Assembly (NCBI GenBank): GCA_030431255.1
Contig: JAUIJL010000018.1
Span: 1-64,000 of the forward strand
Length of the DNA stretch: 64,000 nt
Reading direction: 5' to 3'
DNA from: Thermoanaerobaculia bacterium
GTDB lineage: Bacteria; Acidobacteriota; Thermoanaerobaculia; Multivoradales; J023
Positions 1-8,011 of this stretch are shown one piece after another. Below the pieces are notes generated by a model. The model worked only from the letters and a program-made list of their open reading frames with translations. It was not told the origin of the DNA and ran no database searches. The stretch's first letter is position 1, and every line of letters begins with the position of its first letter. The position numbers and the translations under genes were made by a program.

Positions 1-1360
1 CGACGCCGCCGCCCGACGCGAGCTCGAGCTGTACCGCTCCTTACCGCAACCCCGTCTCTTGCCGTCGCCGCCCCGGATATCTTTGGAAAGCTCGTCCCTC
101 AATCTTCCGGGCACGCTGCCGGAGGATCTCCGCCAGGGCCTGCTCGCCCTCGAATCACGGGCCGCGCGTTACGCCCGGGCAGCGGATCAGGCCGACGCCG
201 ATCCCCGCACCGATCCCTTGCTCGACCAATGGCGGGACCTGGCCGAGCGCACCGAGGCTCGGCTCGATCGGGCGGTCCAAAAGGCCGGCGAGCTCGCCGA
301 GCACCTCGAAAGCGCCGGCCCTCGGCACTTGGACTCGGAAATCGAAGACCTGGGCTCCGAAGCGAGGAGGATTCTGCGCATCGACCGGCTGGAACGATCC
401 ATCCGAAGCCTGATCCGGCCACGCGCGGAACCCGAGCCGGAGCTCGACACCTTGGACCGAGCGGTGTCCGAAGCCGCCGAGCGTCGTCGACAACCGTCCA
501 CCGCGCTCGAAACCCTGCACCGAGCCCGACGAGCCGCGATCCGTCTCGACGAGCTGCGAGCCGAGCACGCGGAGAAGGCTGGGCGGCTGCGGTTCCTACC
601 GCCGGTGGAGCGGGTGGAGCAGGAGCTGGAACGTCTGGATCGCGACTTCGAGCACCACCGAGACGAGCTGGTCCGGCGGATCTACCTGCCGAGAGCGAGA
701 CGGTCGGCACGGCATCGACTGGAAGCGGTGCGTCGCGACCACGGCCTGCGCGCCGTCCGCGAGACTCTCGAACGGGAACCGGAGGTCTTCGGCGAGCTCA
801 AAGGCCTGCTCGGTCGCCGAAAAGCCCGCGCTGCCGCCGTCGAGTTGTCCGAGCTCTACGCCGACGGGTCCGAGCAACGCAGCCAGATCTTGGCACCGCT
901 GCTGCGTCGGCAGGAGATCGAATCCCAGCTGTCGGTGATCCGAGAGCAGCTGGCCTCACTGCCGAAAGGCGTCGATTTCGAGCGGATCCAGCTCGAAGCT
1001 TTCGACCGGCTGAGCCCGTCGGAGCGGTCGCTCCTACCCGAAGCGGATCGACGGGCCCTCGAGGAGCTGGACGGCCGACGCCGGACGTTCGAGTCCGATG
1101 TCCGGCGGCAGCTGGAGACGGTCGTCCGGGCGCTCAGTCAAACCGCCGCGGATCTCGTCCGCAGCCGGGCGGAGAACGCCGCCTTGCGTCTGGCTCCGGA
1201 CCCGGTCCGTCGGGCGATCTATGCGGTCAACAACCTGCAAAGCCTGCAACGCAATGCGCCTCGTTTCCTGGTGGGCAGGCTACTGCCGTCACCTCTGCGT
1301 TTGGCTTGGTACTTGGTGCGGACCTACGAGAGGCATTTGGGCCGGGAGCGGACGCTTTGA
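1..1360 (+). CDS. C-terminal part of a coiled-coil, charged protein (5' end outside window)
   Basis: The reading frame is open from base 2 of the window, so the true start lies upstream and any start codon inside the window would be arbitrary. About 450 residues are visible, dominated by Arg, Glu, Leu and Ala in heptad-like spacing, which indicates long coiled coils or helical bundles. There is no signal peptide or membrane segment in the visible part. The last 60 residues turn less charged (around NNLQSLQRNAPRFLVGRLLPSP). I do not recognise the family. The tail of a large helical conjugation or relaxase-type protein, or a cytoskeletal or chromosome-associated protein, would both fit; neither is supported by a catalytic motif. 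It ends about 190 nt before the response regulator, which has its own promoter element, so the two are probably not one operon. Confidence 0.6.
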   Translation, partial: DAAARRELELYRSLPQPRLLPSPPRISLESSSLNLPGTLPEDLRQGLLALESRAARYARAADQADADPRTDPLLDQWRDLAERTEARLDRAVQKAGELAEHLESAGPRHLDSEIEDLGSEARRILRIDRLERSIRSLIRPRAEPEPELDTLDRAVSEAAERRRQPSTALETLHRARRAAIRLDELRAEHAEKAGRLRFLPPVERVEQELERLDRDFEHHRDELVRRIYLPRARRSARHRLEAVRRDHGLRAVRETLEREPEVFGELKGLLGRRKARAAAVELSELYADGSEQRSQILAPLLRRQEIESQLSVIREQLASLPKGVDFERIQLEAFDRLSPSERSLLPEADRRALEELDGRRRTFESDVRRQLETVVRALSQTAADLVRSRAENAALRLAPDPVRRAIYAVNNLQSLQRNAPRFLVGRLLPSPLRLAWYLVRTYERHLGRERTL

Positions 1361-1470
1361 GGCGCGGGCCGACAGTCTTTTGCAGGGGTGATCGAAGAGG
1401 CGGATCGGCTTCGGCGGGGGGAGCGGACGTAGTTGTCGGCAGCCGATCCAAGAGCACCTGGAGAAACAGC

Positions 1471-1496
1471 GGGGAAAACGTGCCCGATCGGACTCC
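1471..1496 (+). promoter_or_regulatory. Bipartite promoter-like element before response regulator
   Basis: GGGGAA begins at 1471 and GGACTCC at 1490, 19 nt start to start. It ends 52 nt before the ATG at 1549. Exact match to both boxes of the element repeated through this window. Confidence 0.75.
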
Positions 1497-1548
1497 CTTC
1501 TAGGTGAAGCAGTCACGCGGACTTGACCGCACCATCTGGAGGAGAGCC

Positions 1549-2010
1549 ATGAGAGCCATCGATCCCAAAACCATCTTGTTGGTCGACGATGACCCAATGG
1601 TTCGAGACGTCACTCGTGCGTTTCTGGAGCGCGGTCCTTATCGGGTCATCGAGGCGGTCGATGGTGATGACGCATTGGCACTGCTGGATCGGCTCGATTA
1701 CGAGATCGATCTCTTGGTGACCGACGTCCTCATGCCGAGGGTCGATGGTCGCGAGCTCGCGATGCGGGTAGCTCGGCACGATCCGAGAATCCCGGTGCTG
1801 TTGATTTCCGGTTTTTGCGGTTTTGAGAAACCTCCGGCAGACATGAGCTTCGAGCTGTTGATGAAACCCTTCGGCCTCAAAGCTCTGCTTTTGACGGTCG
1901 AGCGTCTCTTGGACGCATCCGCTGCGGGGGTAGTCACTCACGATCATGGCCCTCGCGCCGAGCCACTCCCAGACTCTCCTTTCTCCCATTGCTTGTCCAT
2001 GATGGCATGA
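1549..2010 (+). CDS. Single-domain response regulator (CheY-like receiver)
   Basis: A 153-residue protein made of one receiver domain with no output domain. The acidic pair is in VDDDP near residues 13-15, the phospho-acceptor is Asp59 (VTDVLMP), the switch residue is Ser87 (LLISG, Ser instead of the commoner Thr) and the conserved Lys is Lys106 (MKPF). A tail of about 35 residues after the receiver fold has no recognisable domain. The ATG at 1549 is chosen over an in-frame GTG at 1504 because GGAGGAG sits just upstream and because the promoter element at 1471-1496 leaves a 52-nt leader. No kinase is adjacent; the nearest is the hybrid sensor at 17129-21010. It probably relays phosphate by protein contact rather than binding DNA (inference). 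Confidence 0.9.
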   Translation: MRAIDPKTILLVDDDPMVRDVTRAFLERGPYRVIEAVDGDDALALLDRLDYEIDLLVTDVLMPRVDGRELAMRVARHDPRIPVLLISGFCGFEKPPADMSFELLMKPFGLKALLLTVERLLDASAAGVVTHDHGPRAEPLPDSPFSHCLSMMA

Positions 2011-2072
2011 CCTGGGAGCGGGCCAGGCCTCTTCTAAAAGCCTAGCGCCCAGGTGTTCGAACCGAGCGCGCG

Positions 2073-2108
2073 AGCCACACGGCTGGGAGTTGCTGTTCGG
2101 CCGTGGCT
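2073..2108 (+). terminator. Imperfect hairpin after response regulator
   Basis: AGCCACACGGC pairs with GCCGTGGCT allowing a 2-nt bulge. There is no clear U-tract, so this is a weak terminator call; it lies between convergent genes. Confidence 0.35.
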
Positions 2109-2144
2109 TGCTTGCCGTCGATCATCAGACCGTCCAGGTTTCGG

Positions 2145-3698
2145 CTATTCTCGAAAGACTTTGGCCGGAACGATCTTGCCATCGACACGGGGCTCGAAGT
2201 GGAGCTTTCTCAGGCCTGCGTAGAGCGTCATCTGCCAAGCCACCGGCACGACCAAAGATTGCTCGGCGATGCGGCTCGACAAGAGGCCCATCAACTCCTG
2301 CCTCCGCTTTGGCTCGTAGGTCGTCATGCACTCCGAGATCCACTGGTCGGTCAGGCCATCGGAGGATCCTCCGTAATTGGTACCGCCCAGCCCTGAGCTT
2401 TGGTCGGGGGTATGCACAAGATGCTCGCAAACGTCGCAGAGATCCTTGATGTTGTTTCCCCAGCCGATCAAATAAAGATCATAGGCGGAGCTTCGCAAGG
2501 TTTTTTGCAGGTCAACCCATTTCTCGGTGCGCACCTCGACCTCGAAACCAGCTTCGGTGAGCTGATCGGCGATCGCTCGCTGGAAATCCGCTCGCCCTCC
2601 CGCCAGTCGAATTCGGGCAGGGCGGCCTTCGAAGGCGTCTCGGACGAGCGCACGGGCGCGTTCCAGGTCGCGGCGGGTGGGGGTGAGTGTGGCGTCGTGG
2701 CCCGCGCTGCCCGGTCCCGCCAAGTTGGCTGCTGGTCGGGCGTAGTGGGCGAAGATTTCGTCGACGATCGCTCGGCGATCGATCGCCAAGTCGACCGCTT
2801 TCCTCAATCCGGAGTGCGCGAACAGGCCGTCGAAGTTGAAGCCGAGGTAGAAGACAGCCGGGGTGATCTTCGAGTAGATCCACAATCGAGGGTCTTTCTC
2901 CAGGGCCTCGATGGCTCCCGAGCGCATTTCCGACAAATCGATCTCACCGGAAAGCAACAGCTCGACCCGCTCGTTCTCCGGCACCGCCGTCCAGATTTCC
3001 ACTGTGGGCTCTAGGGGCTTAGGGTGGTGTGTTTCTTCGACGCGTTCCAGGTGGATGCGGGTGCCTTCTTGTTTCACCCATCGATAAGGCCCCGTGCCCA
3101 CGGGATGCTCGATCGTCGTCGGCGCGTCCCGGGGAACGACGGCGACGAAGGCCAATTTCTTGAGCATCAGCGGATCCTTGGCCGACAAGGTCAGATCGAC
3201 GGTCCACGGGTCGACCGCTCTGATGCCGTCGACCGACGCCAAGCGAGATCGTAAGGGCGAGGAATTCCTGGCTTGCAGCCTTTCGAGGGAAGCAACCACG
3301 TCGGCGCTGGTGAGCGGGGTGCCGTCGTGAAATCGGACGTCCTTTCTCAGCTGGAATCGGTAGTGAAAAGGGTTCAGCAGTTGCCAGTCCTCGGCCAAGC
3401 CGGGCCGGGCGATGCCGTCGTCGTCGAGCTCGACCAATCGATCGTAGACGCTCGAGAAGACGCTCTCCGTAGCGTAGCTCCAACTGGCGTGAGGATCCGC
3501 GGATTCGAGCCCTTGGTGCAGAGCGATACGCAAGGCCCGGGGTGCGGGCGCTTCAGAAGGGGGCTCGGCACCGACCGCGATGCCGGGAAGCAGGAGGACT
3601 GCCGAGATCCAGGCGGCGAGCTTTGCCAGGGGTAGGAAGGTGGCGATGTGACGTGTGTAAGGGCTTGGTCCGGTGGGGCTCGTTCTCGTTGGATGCAT
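2145..3698 (-). CDS. Family 5 extracellular solute-binding protein (peptide/nickel type)
   Basis: A 517-residue secreted protein of the SBP_bac_5 (OppA/DppA-like) family, which delivers oligopeptides or similar ligands to an ABC importer. The N-terminal hydrophobic stretch (about residues 18-36, ending GIAVGAEPP) is a signal peptide. Family features visible are a start of the mature domain like LRIALHQGLESADPH, then YDRLVELDD, FHDGTPLTSADVVASLERL, GTGPYRW and DLYLIGWG. The ATG at 3698 has AGGA upstream; an in-frame start 75 nt earlier (3773) would place about 25 residues before the signal peptide. No permease or ATPase gene is nearby, so it is an orphan binding protein that either shares a remote transporter or acts as a sensor or scavenger. 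It is transcribed divergently from the kinase at 3956, each gene having its own copy of the bipartite element. Confidence 0.9.
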   Translation of the reverse strand: MHPTRTSPTGPSPYTRHIATFLPLAKLAAWISAVLLLPGIAVGAEPPSEAPAPRALRIALHQGLESADPHASWSYATESVFSSVYDRLVELDDDGIARPGLAEDWQLLNPFHYRFQLRKDVRFHDGTPLTSADVVASLERLQARNSSPLRSRLASVDGIRAVDPWTVDLTLSAKDPLMLKKLAFVAVVPRDAPTTIEHPVGTGPYRWVKQEGTRIHLERVEETHHPKPLEPTVEIWTAVPENERVELLLSGEIDLSEMRSGAIEALEKDPRLWIYSKITPAVFYLGFNFDGLFAHSGLRKAVDLAIDRRAIVDEIFAHYARPAANLAGPGSAGHDATLTPTRRDLERARALVRDAFEGRPARIRLAGGRADFQRAIADQLTEAGFEVEVRTEKWVDLQKTLRSSAYDLYLIGWGNNIKDLCDVCEHLVHTPDQSSGLGGTNYGGSSDGLTDQWISECMTTYEPKRRQELMGLLSSRIAEQSLVVPVAWQMTLYAGLRKLHFEPRVDGKIVPAKVFRE

Positions 3699-3779
3699 GG
3701 TGTCGAGATTCCTGTGTCTCATGCTCGATTTGAAGGGGCCGGTCGGTCGGCCACCGGCGATTTCGGTGCTCATGGATGG

Positions 3780-3805
3780 GGAGTCCGGCCGGTCACCGAT
3801 TCCCG
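3780..3805 (-). promoter_or_regulatory. Bipartite promoter-like element before solute-binding protein
   Basis: On the minus strand box 1 is CGGGAA starting at 3805 and box 2 GGACTCC starting at 3786, 19 nt apart. It lies 81 nt before the start codon at 3698 and 70 nt from the divergent copy at 3875-3900. Confidence 0.7.
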
Positions 3806-3874
3806 AAATTTCAACAGACGATTTGCAAAAATCACCATCGCGTTGGAGGAAGATCCGGATTTGAGGCTCTTTTT

Positions 3875-3900
3875 GGGGAAAAGGAGCGGCTTCGGACTCC
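3875..3900 (+). promoter_or_regulatory. Bipartite promoter-like element before Ser/Thr kinase
   Basis: GGGGAA starts at 3875 within a TTTTTGGGGAAAA stretch and GGACTCC starts at 3894, 19 nt apart. It is 55 nt before the ATG at 3956. If one of the downstream ECF sigma factors recognises this element, the operon is autoregulated. Confidence 0.75.
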
Positions 3901-3955
3901 CTGTCCACGAGTCGGTCGTCACGCGGGGCGGCCGATGATTTGGAAGGAGAACCCA

Positions 3956-5185
3956 ATGGAGCCGAGAGTAGTGACGAATTGGGACGAGATCGAATCGCTC
4001 TTTTTGCGAGCCTTGGAAGTCGACCCCGAGGACCGCGTCGACTGGATAGAAAAAGCCTGCGCGGGTCGATCCGAGCTGCGAGCCGAGCTCGAGTCTTTGC
4101 TCAGGGCGGACTCCGTCCTAGAAGATACCGCTTCTTGCGCGCCTCGATTCCCCATGGGGCCTCTGCTCATGGAGCCGTCCCCCTCGGAGCCCGCCCCGAA
4201 TCTTTCGTCAGGCACCTTGGGCGAGTATCGGCTCCTGCGTCGGCTCGGCAAGGGCGGCGCGGGCACGGTCTACCTGGCCGAGCCCCTCGGGTCCGGAGCG
4301 TCGGCCGATCGGGTAGCGATCAAGCTCTTTCACCGGAGCCTGAATCGCGGAGACCTCCTGAGCCGCTTCGACTCGGAGGTGCGGATTCTAGGCATGCTCG
4401 ACCACACCCACATCGGTCGGCTGCTCGACACGGGTCGAACCGCCAAAGGTTTTCCGTACATCATCTTGGAGCACGTAGACGGCCTCCGGCTGCTCGATCA
4501 TTGCGAAAGGGAAGGCCTCGGCTTGGAGCAAAGACTGAGCCTCTTCATGGATCTTTGCTCCGCCGTGGAGCACTGCCATCGACGGGAGATCGTTCATCGA
4601 GACATCAAGCCTTCCAACGTCATGGTCACCCGCGAGGGCATGGTCAAGCTGCTCGACTTCGGGATCGCCAGGACGGGCTCGGAGGACCGGGAGCGGCGAC
4701 CGACGGTCGAGACTTGGATCGATGATCGGCTGATGACGCCCCGCTACGCGAGCCCGGAGCAAATACGAGGTCGCCGCGCGACTCACCTGAGCGACGTTTA
4801 TTCCTTGGGGGCGCTCCTCTATGAGCTGTTGACGGATAAGTGCCCATATGAGCACGGGCTCACGGGGCACGGCAAGTCGGACATTCGGCGAGCCGTGCTC
4901 AAAGTCGCCCCCCTGCCGCCGAGCCGAGTGGGAACGCTTCTCACCGGGGTCGAGGCCGGGGAGGATCTGGCGGCCCGAGCGAAAGACCTCGACAGAGTCG
5001 TGCTCAAGGCGATGGCCAAACATCCGAAGAGGCGTTATGCCTCGGCCGCGGCATTGCGGAAAGACGTTCGCCGTTTCCTCCTGGGTCGGACCGTTCGAGC
5101 CCGCGGCCTCGCCCCGAGATGGAGAGACCTCCAGGAGCTAGGGCGTTGCCGATTGGCGATGATCTCTTTGCTCGCCGATCGTTGA
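3956..5185 (+). CDS. Soluble Hanks-type Ser/Thr protein kinase
   Basis: 409 residues. A helical N-terminal region (WDEIESLFLRALEVDPEDR..., residues about 9-52) of the type found before the kinase domain in acidobacterial and planctomycete kinases precedes a complete kinase domain at about 91-370: glycine loop LGKGGAG near 98-103, ATP-anchoring Lys123 (AIKLF), HRDIKPSN at 214-221 and DFG at 234-236, then an APE-equivalent ASPEQ. There is no membrane segment and no sensory C-terminal domain; the protein stops about 40 residues after the kinase fold, shorter than the many relatives that carry TPR or WD40 repeats. The start ATG at 3956 has GGAAGGAGA upstream. It is followed by two sigma-factor genes on the same strand. 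Kinase-ECF pairs in these phyla are known as a signalling arrangement in which the kinase controls the sigma factor; that role here is inferred. Confidence 0.93.
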   Translation: MEPRVVTNWDEIESLFLRALEVDPEDRVDWIEKACAGRSELRAELESLLRADSVLEDTASCAPRFPMGPLLMEPSPSEPAPNLSSGTLGEYRLLRRLGKGGAGTVYLAEPLGSGASADRVAIKLFHRSLNRGDLLSRFDSEVRILGMLDHTHIGRLLDTGRTAKGFPYIILEHVDGLRLLDHCEREGLGLEQRLSLFMDLCSAVEHCHRREIVHRDIKPSNVMVTREGMVKLLDFGIARTGSEDRERRPTVETWIDDRLMTPRYASPEQIRGRRATHLSDVYSLGALLYELLTDKCPYEHGLTGHGKSDIRRAVLKVAPLPPSRVGTLLTGVEAGEDLAARAKDLDRVVLKAMAKHPKRRYASAAALRKDVRRFLLGRTVRARGLAPRWRDLQELGRCRLAMISLLADR

Positions 5186-5312
5186 GAAGAGCCGGGGGCG
5201 GCCGAGTCTTCGAGATAGGGGCCGTGCGGGCTCGCGAGCGGCCTAGACAAGGCAACACGAGGCGGTCAAAATGGGGCAAAAGATCCCGACGGAAAGCTGA
5301 AGGTTCTCGCCA

Positions 5313-5921
5313 TTGACCCACCCAGCGCCCCACATCACGGAACGGCTCGAAGACCTCTGCCAAGGCGACCGAGAAGCTGCGACCTGGCTCTACGACGAGC
5401 TCGGGCCACCTCTTTTCAGACGACTGAAGCAGCGCTACATCCGCCTCGGTCTCGACCCCGACGACCTGCTCCAAGACGCCTTCGTTTTTTTCTTCCGAGA
5501 CGACGGGCGCGTGCTCCGCCGTTTTCTCGATGAGACGCCGGAGGGCTCACGCGATCTCGAAAGCCTGGAGAGCTTTCTCTGGAACCAGGCGTGCGGCATC
5601 GCCAGCAACCGGCTTCGCTCGAGGCGTCGGGACAAATCCGTGCCTATCGGTGAGGCGCCCGAGCGTTTCGGCGGCCGCAACCAGGAAAAAACGGCCTTGG
5701 CCAAAGATACCCTGGCTCGTTTGGAGGAATGCCTGGCCAAGGGCGCGGAGCGGACTTACCTTTATTTCAAGCTGCGGTTTTGCGACGGTTTGTCGCCGGA
5801 ACAAATCCGCGAAACTACCGGGTGGGAGAAGAAAGTCGTCTACAAGCTGCGAGACCGGCTCAATGAAGCCGTCGACCGCTGCGCCGGCAAGCTGGGATTG
5901 AGAGGGAGGTCTCTTTCGTGA
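5313..5921 (+). CDS. ECF-like RNA polymerase sigma factor (first of an overlapping pair)
   Basis: 202 residues. Region 2 is visible as the stretch around LGLDPDDLLQDAFVFFF (residues about 44-60) and region 4 as LRFCDGLSPEQIRETTGW followed by KKVVYKLRDRL near 150-180, a helix-turn-helix for the -35 element. The linker is long and includes a basic RLRSRRRDK segment. The likely start is TTG at 5313 with GAAGG about 10 nt upstream; no better ATG exists. The gene begins 127 nt after the kinase stop with no separate bipartite element, so it is probably cotranscribed with the kinase. Its TGA overlaps the GTG of the next sigma gene, which indicates translational coupling. Region 2 and 4 are more divergent than in the next gene, so assignment is good but the promoter it reads is unknown. 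Confidence 0.85.
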   Translation: MTHPAPHITERLEDLCQGDREAATWLYDELGPPLFRRLKQRYIRLGLDPDDLLQDAFVFFFRDDGRVLRRFLDETPEGSRDLESLESFLWNQACGIASNRLRSRRRDKSVPIGEAPERFGGRNQEKTALAKDTLARLEECLAKGAERTYLYFKLRFCDGLSPEQIRETTGWEKKVVYKLRDRLNEAVDRCAGKLGLRGRSLS

Positions 5922-6499
5922 CCGAGGCTCGCTTCCCGCCGGATGACATTACCGAGCTCTTGGGAACTTGGGGAGCGGGTGACGCCGAGGCTCTGGAGCA
6001 GCTGGCGCCGCTGGTCTACGCCGAGCTGCGGGATCGTGCCGTATCCTTGCTCAAGGGGGAGCGTAGGGATCTGACCTTGCAGACCCAAGACTTGGTGCAG
6101 GAAGCGGTGCTCCGGCTGATGGATCAACGGAACACGCAGTGGCAGAATCGATCGCAGTTCTTTGCCGTCGCCGCCCGCATGATGCGCCGGGTGCTCGTGG
6201 ACCATTGCCGGCGAAAGCGTCGAGCCCGGCGGGGAGGGGGTCTCAAGCGGATTCAAATGGAAGAGCTGCCCGACACCACCGACGAAAAGACCTCGGACCT
6301 GATCGCTTTGGATCAGGCCTTGGACGACATGGCGGTCATGGACACCTCCCTGGCGAGGATCGTGGAGCTACACTACTTCGGAGGCTTGACTCAAGAGGAG
6401 GTGGCGGAGGTGGTCGGCACCTCCGAGCCCACGGTCCGGCGGCGCTTAAGAGCGGCCAGGGCGTGGCTCTATCGAAGCATGACGGGAGAAATACCGTGA
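5918..6499 (+). CDS. ECF-type sigma factor (Sig70-like, kinase-associated group)
   Basis: 193 residues. It resembles the ECF-like sigma subgroup common in Acidobacteriota and Planctomycetes: ITELLGTWGAGDAEALEQL at the N-terminus, region 2 with LQTQDLVQEAVLRLM (about 53-67) and FFAVAARMMRRVLVDHCRRKRR (about 81-103), and region 4 with VELHYFGGLTQEEVAEVVG and PTVRRRLRAARAWL (about 148-185). The GTG start at 5918 overlaps the previous stop codon by four bases (GTGA). It is the clearer of the two sigma genes and the best local candidate for reading the GGGGAA-N13-GGACTCC element that precedes its own operon; this link is inference. Twenty-seven bases after its stop another copy of that element drives the next gene. 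Confidence 0.92.
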   Translation: MTEARFPPDDITELLGTWGAGDAEALEQLAPLVYAELRDRAVSLLKGERRDLTLQTQDLVQEAVLRLMDQRNTQWQNRSQFFAVAARMMRRVLVDHCRRKRRARRGGGLKRIQMEELPDTTDEKTSDLIALDQALDDMAVMDTSLARIVELHYFGGLTQEEVAEVVGTSEPTVRRRLRAARAWLYRSMTGEIP

Positions 6500-6525
6500 T
6501 CTCGGTCGATCCGCCGGGGATTTTT

Positions 6526-6551
6526 GGGGAATTCTTCATCTGCCGGACTCC
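6526..6551 (+). promoter_or_regulatory. Bipartite promoter-like element before anti-sigma-like gene
   Basis: GGGGAA starts at 6526 after five T and GGACTCC starts at 6545, 19 nt apart; 86 nt before the ATG at 6638. Confidence 0.75.
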
Positions 6552-6637
6552 TAGTCGATAAGGCCCCAGCAGAAACAGAAATGCAGCCGGTAGGGGCCCT
6601 CTACGGAGACCTGAACTAGACTTAGAGTGAGAACGAC

Positions 6638-7489
6638 ATGAGCACCTCGAAAACGGATATTCCACAAGACCCGGAAGAGCTTCTGTGGAGCTTGGCATCC
6701 AGCCATCGGTCCGTGAGCTCTGGAGAGCAGCCGACGAAGCTCAGCGACGATCAGCTGCTCGCCTACCGCTCCGGGCAGGTGAGTGAATCCGAGCGCCGCC
6801 CGATCGAAAAAGCCCTCGCCCATGATTCGGCCCTGCGAGCACGGCTGATCGAGCTCGCAGGCGTCCACCCCGACGCTCCCTCCGCTGAAACCAGAGCTCG
6901 CGCCTTGGCGGCAGCTCCGGGCGCGGCGGAGCGCCCGGCCGACTCCGGGGGAGGGGGCCGTGTTTTGAGCTGGCCCGGTGCGGCGAGCCGTCGCAAGCAG
7001 TTGACCCTCTTGGCCGCGACTTTGGTGACCGTCCTTGGAGCCTTCCTGGTGCTCCAGCCCGGTTCTCACGAGCCCTTGCCCGACGGCTTCGGGTACAGTC
7101 TGTCGACAACGGGTCTCACCGAGGTCCGCTCTGCGACCTCGACCGAGCGCCTCCAGGCACTCCCCCAGACTCTGGTGAGAATCACTGCCGCCCCGACCGG
7201 GCAAACCATGGCTGATCTGGATTTCGGCCTCTACCGCCGAGATGGCGACCGGCTGGAACGTCTGGACATCGGCAAAGGCATAGAGCTTGAAGTCGTCCGC
7301 GGCACCGCCGAGCTGCGTGCCCGCGCGGTCGATCTCGTAGGCGACAAGCCCGGCACCTACTCCCTGGTGGTTGCCGTCGGCCGTGCCGGCGCGCTACCCC
7401 GCTCGGGGGTAGTGCTCCCGGACGCCGCCGACCCTTCGATCGTGCTGCTCGAGCAAGAGTTGACGATCCTCCCTCCGCAAGATCTCTGA
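6638..7489 (+). CDS. Single-pass membrane protein resembling an anti-sigma factor
   Basis: 283 residues. The N-terminal third has the layout of anti-sigma domains: LSDDQLLAYRSGQVSESERR (residues about 34-53) followed by a helix IEKALAHDSALRARLIEL, matching the shape of the zinc anti-sigma fold but without the His and Cys zinc ligands. A Pro/Ala/Gly-rich linker leads to one membrane segment at about 127-142 (TLLAATLVTVLGAFLVL), then an outer domain of about 130 residues with beta-strand character and no recognised family. Directly downstream of two ECF sigma genes and preceded by its own bipartite element, it is best read as a regulator of one of those sigmas, holding it at the membrane. Function is inferred from layout and position; sequence similarity alone would not prove it. 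Confidence 0.6.
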   Translation: MSTSKTDIPQDPEELLWSLASSHRSVSSGEQPTKLSDDQLLAYRSGQVSESERRPIEKALAHDSALRARLIELAGVHPDAPSAETRARALAAAPGAAERPADSGGGGRVLSWPGAASRRKQLTLLAATLVTVLGAFLVLQPGSHEPLPDGFGYSLSTTGLTEVRSATSTERLQALPQTLVRITAAPTGQTMADLDFGLYRRDGDRLERLDIGKGIELEVVRGTAELRARAVDLVGDKPGTYSLVVAVGRAGALPRSGVVLPDAADPSIVLLEQELTILPPQDL

Positions 7490-7534
7490 GCCGCTGGCTC
7501 CCACTTCTGTCCAGCCGCGGCGCTCCGGTGAGCC

Positions 7535-7560
7535 GGGGAATCGTCCGTCGTAGGGACTCC
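7535..7560 (+). promoter_or_regulatory. Bipartite element before a receiver-domain remnant
   Basis: GGGGAA starts at 7535 and GGACTCC at 7554, 19 nt apart, both boxes exact. The downstream gene is decayed, so this promoter appears orphaned. Confidence 0.65.
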
Positions 7561-7561
7561 G

Positions 7562-7720
7562 CCTCGGCGGCGATGACTTCCTCACCAAGCCGATCTAGAA
7601 ACCCGAGCTACTGGCCCGGATTCAACCTTAGTTGAGGTTGGCGGCGCTCCACCGTAGGTTGGAGGAGCAAGTCAAGTCCCAAGAAGTCGAGATCGAGACC
7701 CTGCACGGATTTCTCTCGAT
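7562..7720 (+). pseudogene. Remnant of a response regulator/hybrid protein (end of receiver plus coiled coil)
   Basis: Conceptual translation gives GDDFLTKPI, a stop, KPELLARIQP, a stop, then LRLAALHRRLEEQVKSQEVEIETL. This is the usual end of a receiver domain (the Lys-Pro region and last helix) followed by the typical linking coiled coil of a signalling protein. Two in-frame stops and the missing first half of the receiver show it is a fragment. It lies just behind an intact bipartite element. The full-length relative in the window with the same receiver end is the hybrid sensor at 17129-21010. Confidence 0.6.
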
Positions 7721-7762
7721 TGCGCCTCGTTCAAGAAGATTTGCGACGATGAAAGTTCTTTC

Positions 7763-7788
7763 GGGGAATCTTCGGGGTGCCGGACTCC
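7763..7788 (+). promoter_or_regulatory. Bipartite promoter-like element before structured RNA A
   Basis: GGGGAA starts at 7763 and GGACTCC at 7782, 19 nt apart. The first stem of the RNA starts only 8 nt after box 2, which fits box 2 being a -10-like element with transcription starting at about 7790-7796. Confidence 0.7.
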
Positions 7789-7795
7789 TCCATAA

Positions 7796-7976
7796 ACGAG
7801 AGGCCCGGCTCGGAGAGGAGCGCTGGGAGCCTACGAGCCGGCGCCTCTCGTCGATGAAACCCGCCTTTTGGGCGATCCGAGAACGGTCGGCCTGGTAAAT
7901 CTACCGCCAGGGTCGCTCTAGGAGGCGGGACTGGGGTCATCGATCGAGCCGCGGAGCTCTTCCGTGGCTTTCGCTT
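7796..7976 (+). ncRNA. Candidate structured noncoding RNA, copy A
   Basis: No convincing coding frame. Paired segments seen by eye: ACGAGAGGC (7796-7804) with GCCTCTCGT (7843-7851); CCGGCTCG (7805-7812) with CGAGCCGG (7834-7841); CCCGCC (7860-7865) with GGCGGG (7924-7929); GATGA (7853-7857) with TCATC (7937-7941). It ends in a terminator-like hairpin AGCCGCGGA/TTCCGTGGCT followed by TTTCGCTTTT. A second copy at 9270-9452 keeps the stems with compensating changes and keeps a 46-nt central core (from GGGCGATCC to CAGGGTCG) unchanged. I could not match it to a known RNA family. It has its own promoter-like element and a separate element precedes the next protease gene, so it is more likely a free small RNA than a leader. 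Confidence 0.6.
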
Positions 7977-8011
7977 TTAGTGCGCTCGTCTTCAGGTTCC
8001 GGGTAATAAAC

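Noticed and set aside
7796-7976. Assignment of the duplicated RNA to a known riboswitch or to RNase P, SRP or 6S RNA
   Set aside because: None of the conserved cores of these RNAs that I know is present, so it is left as a new candidate.
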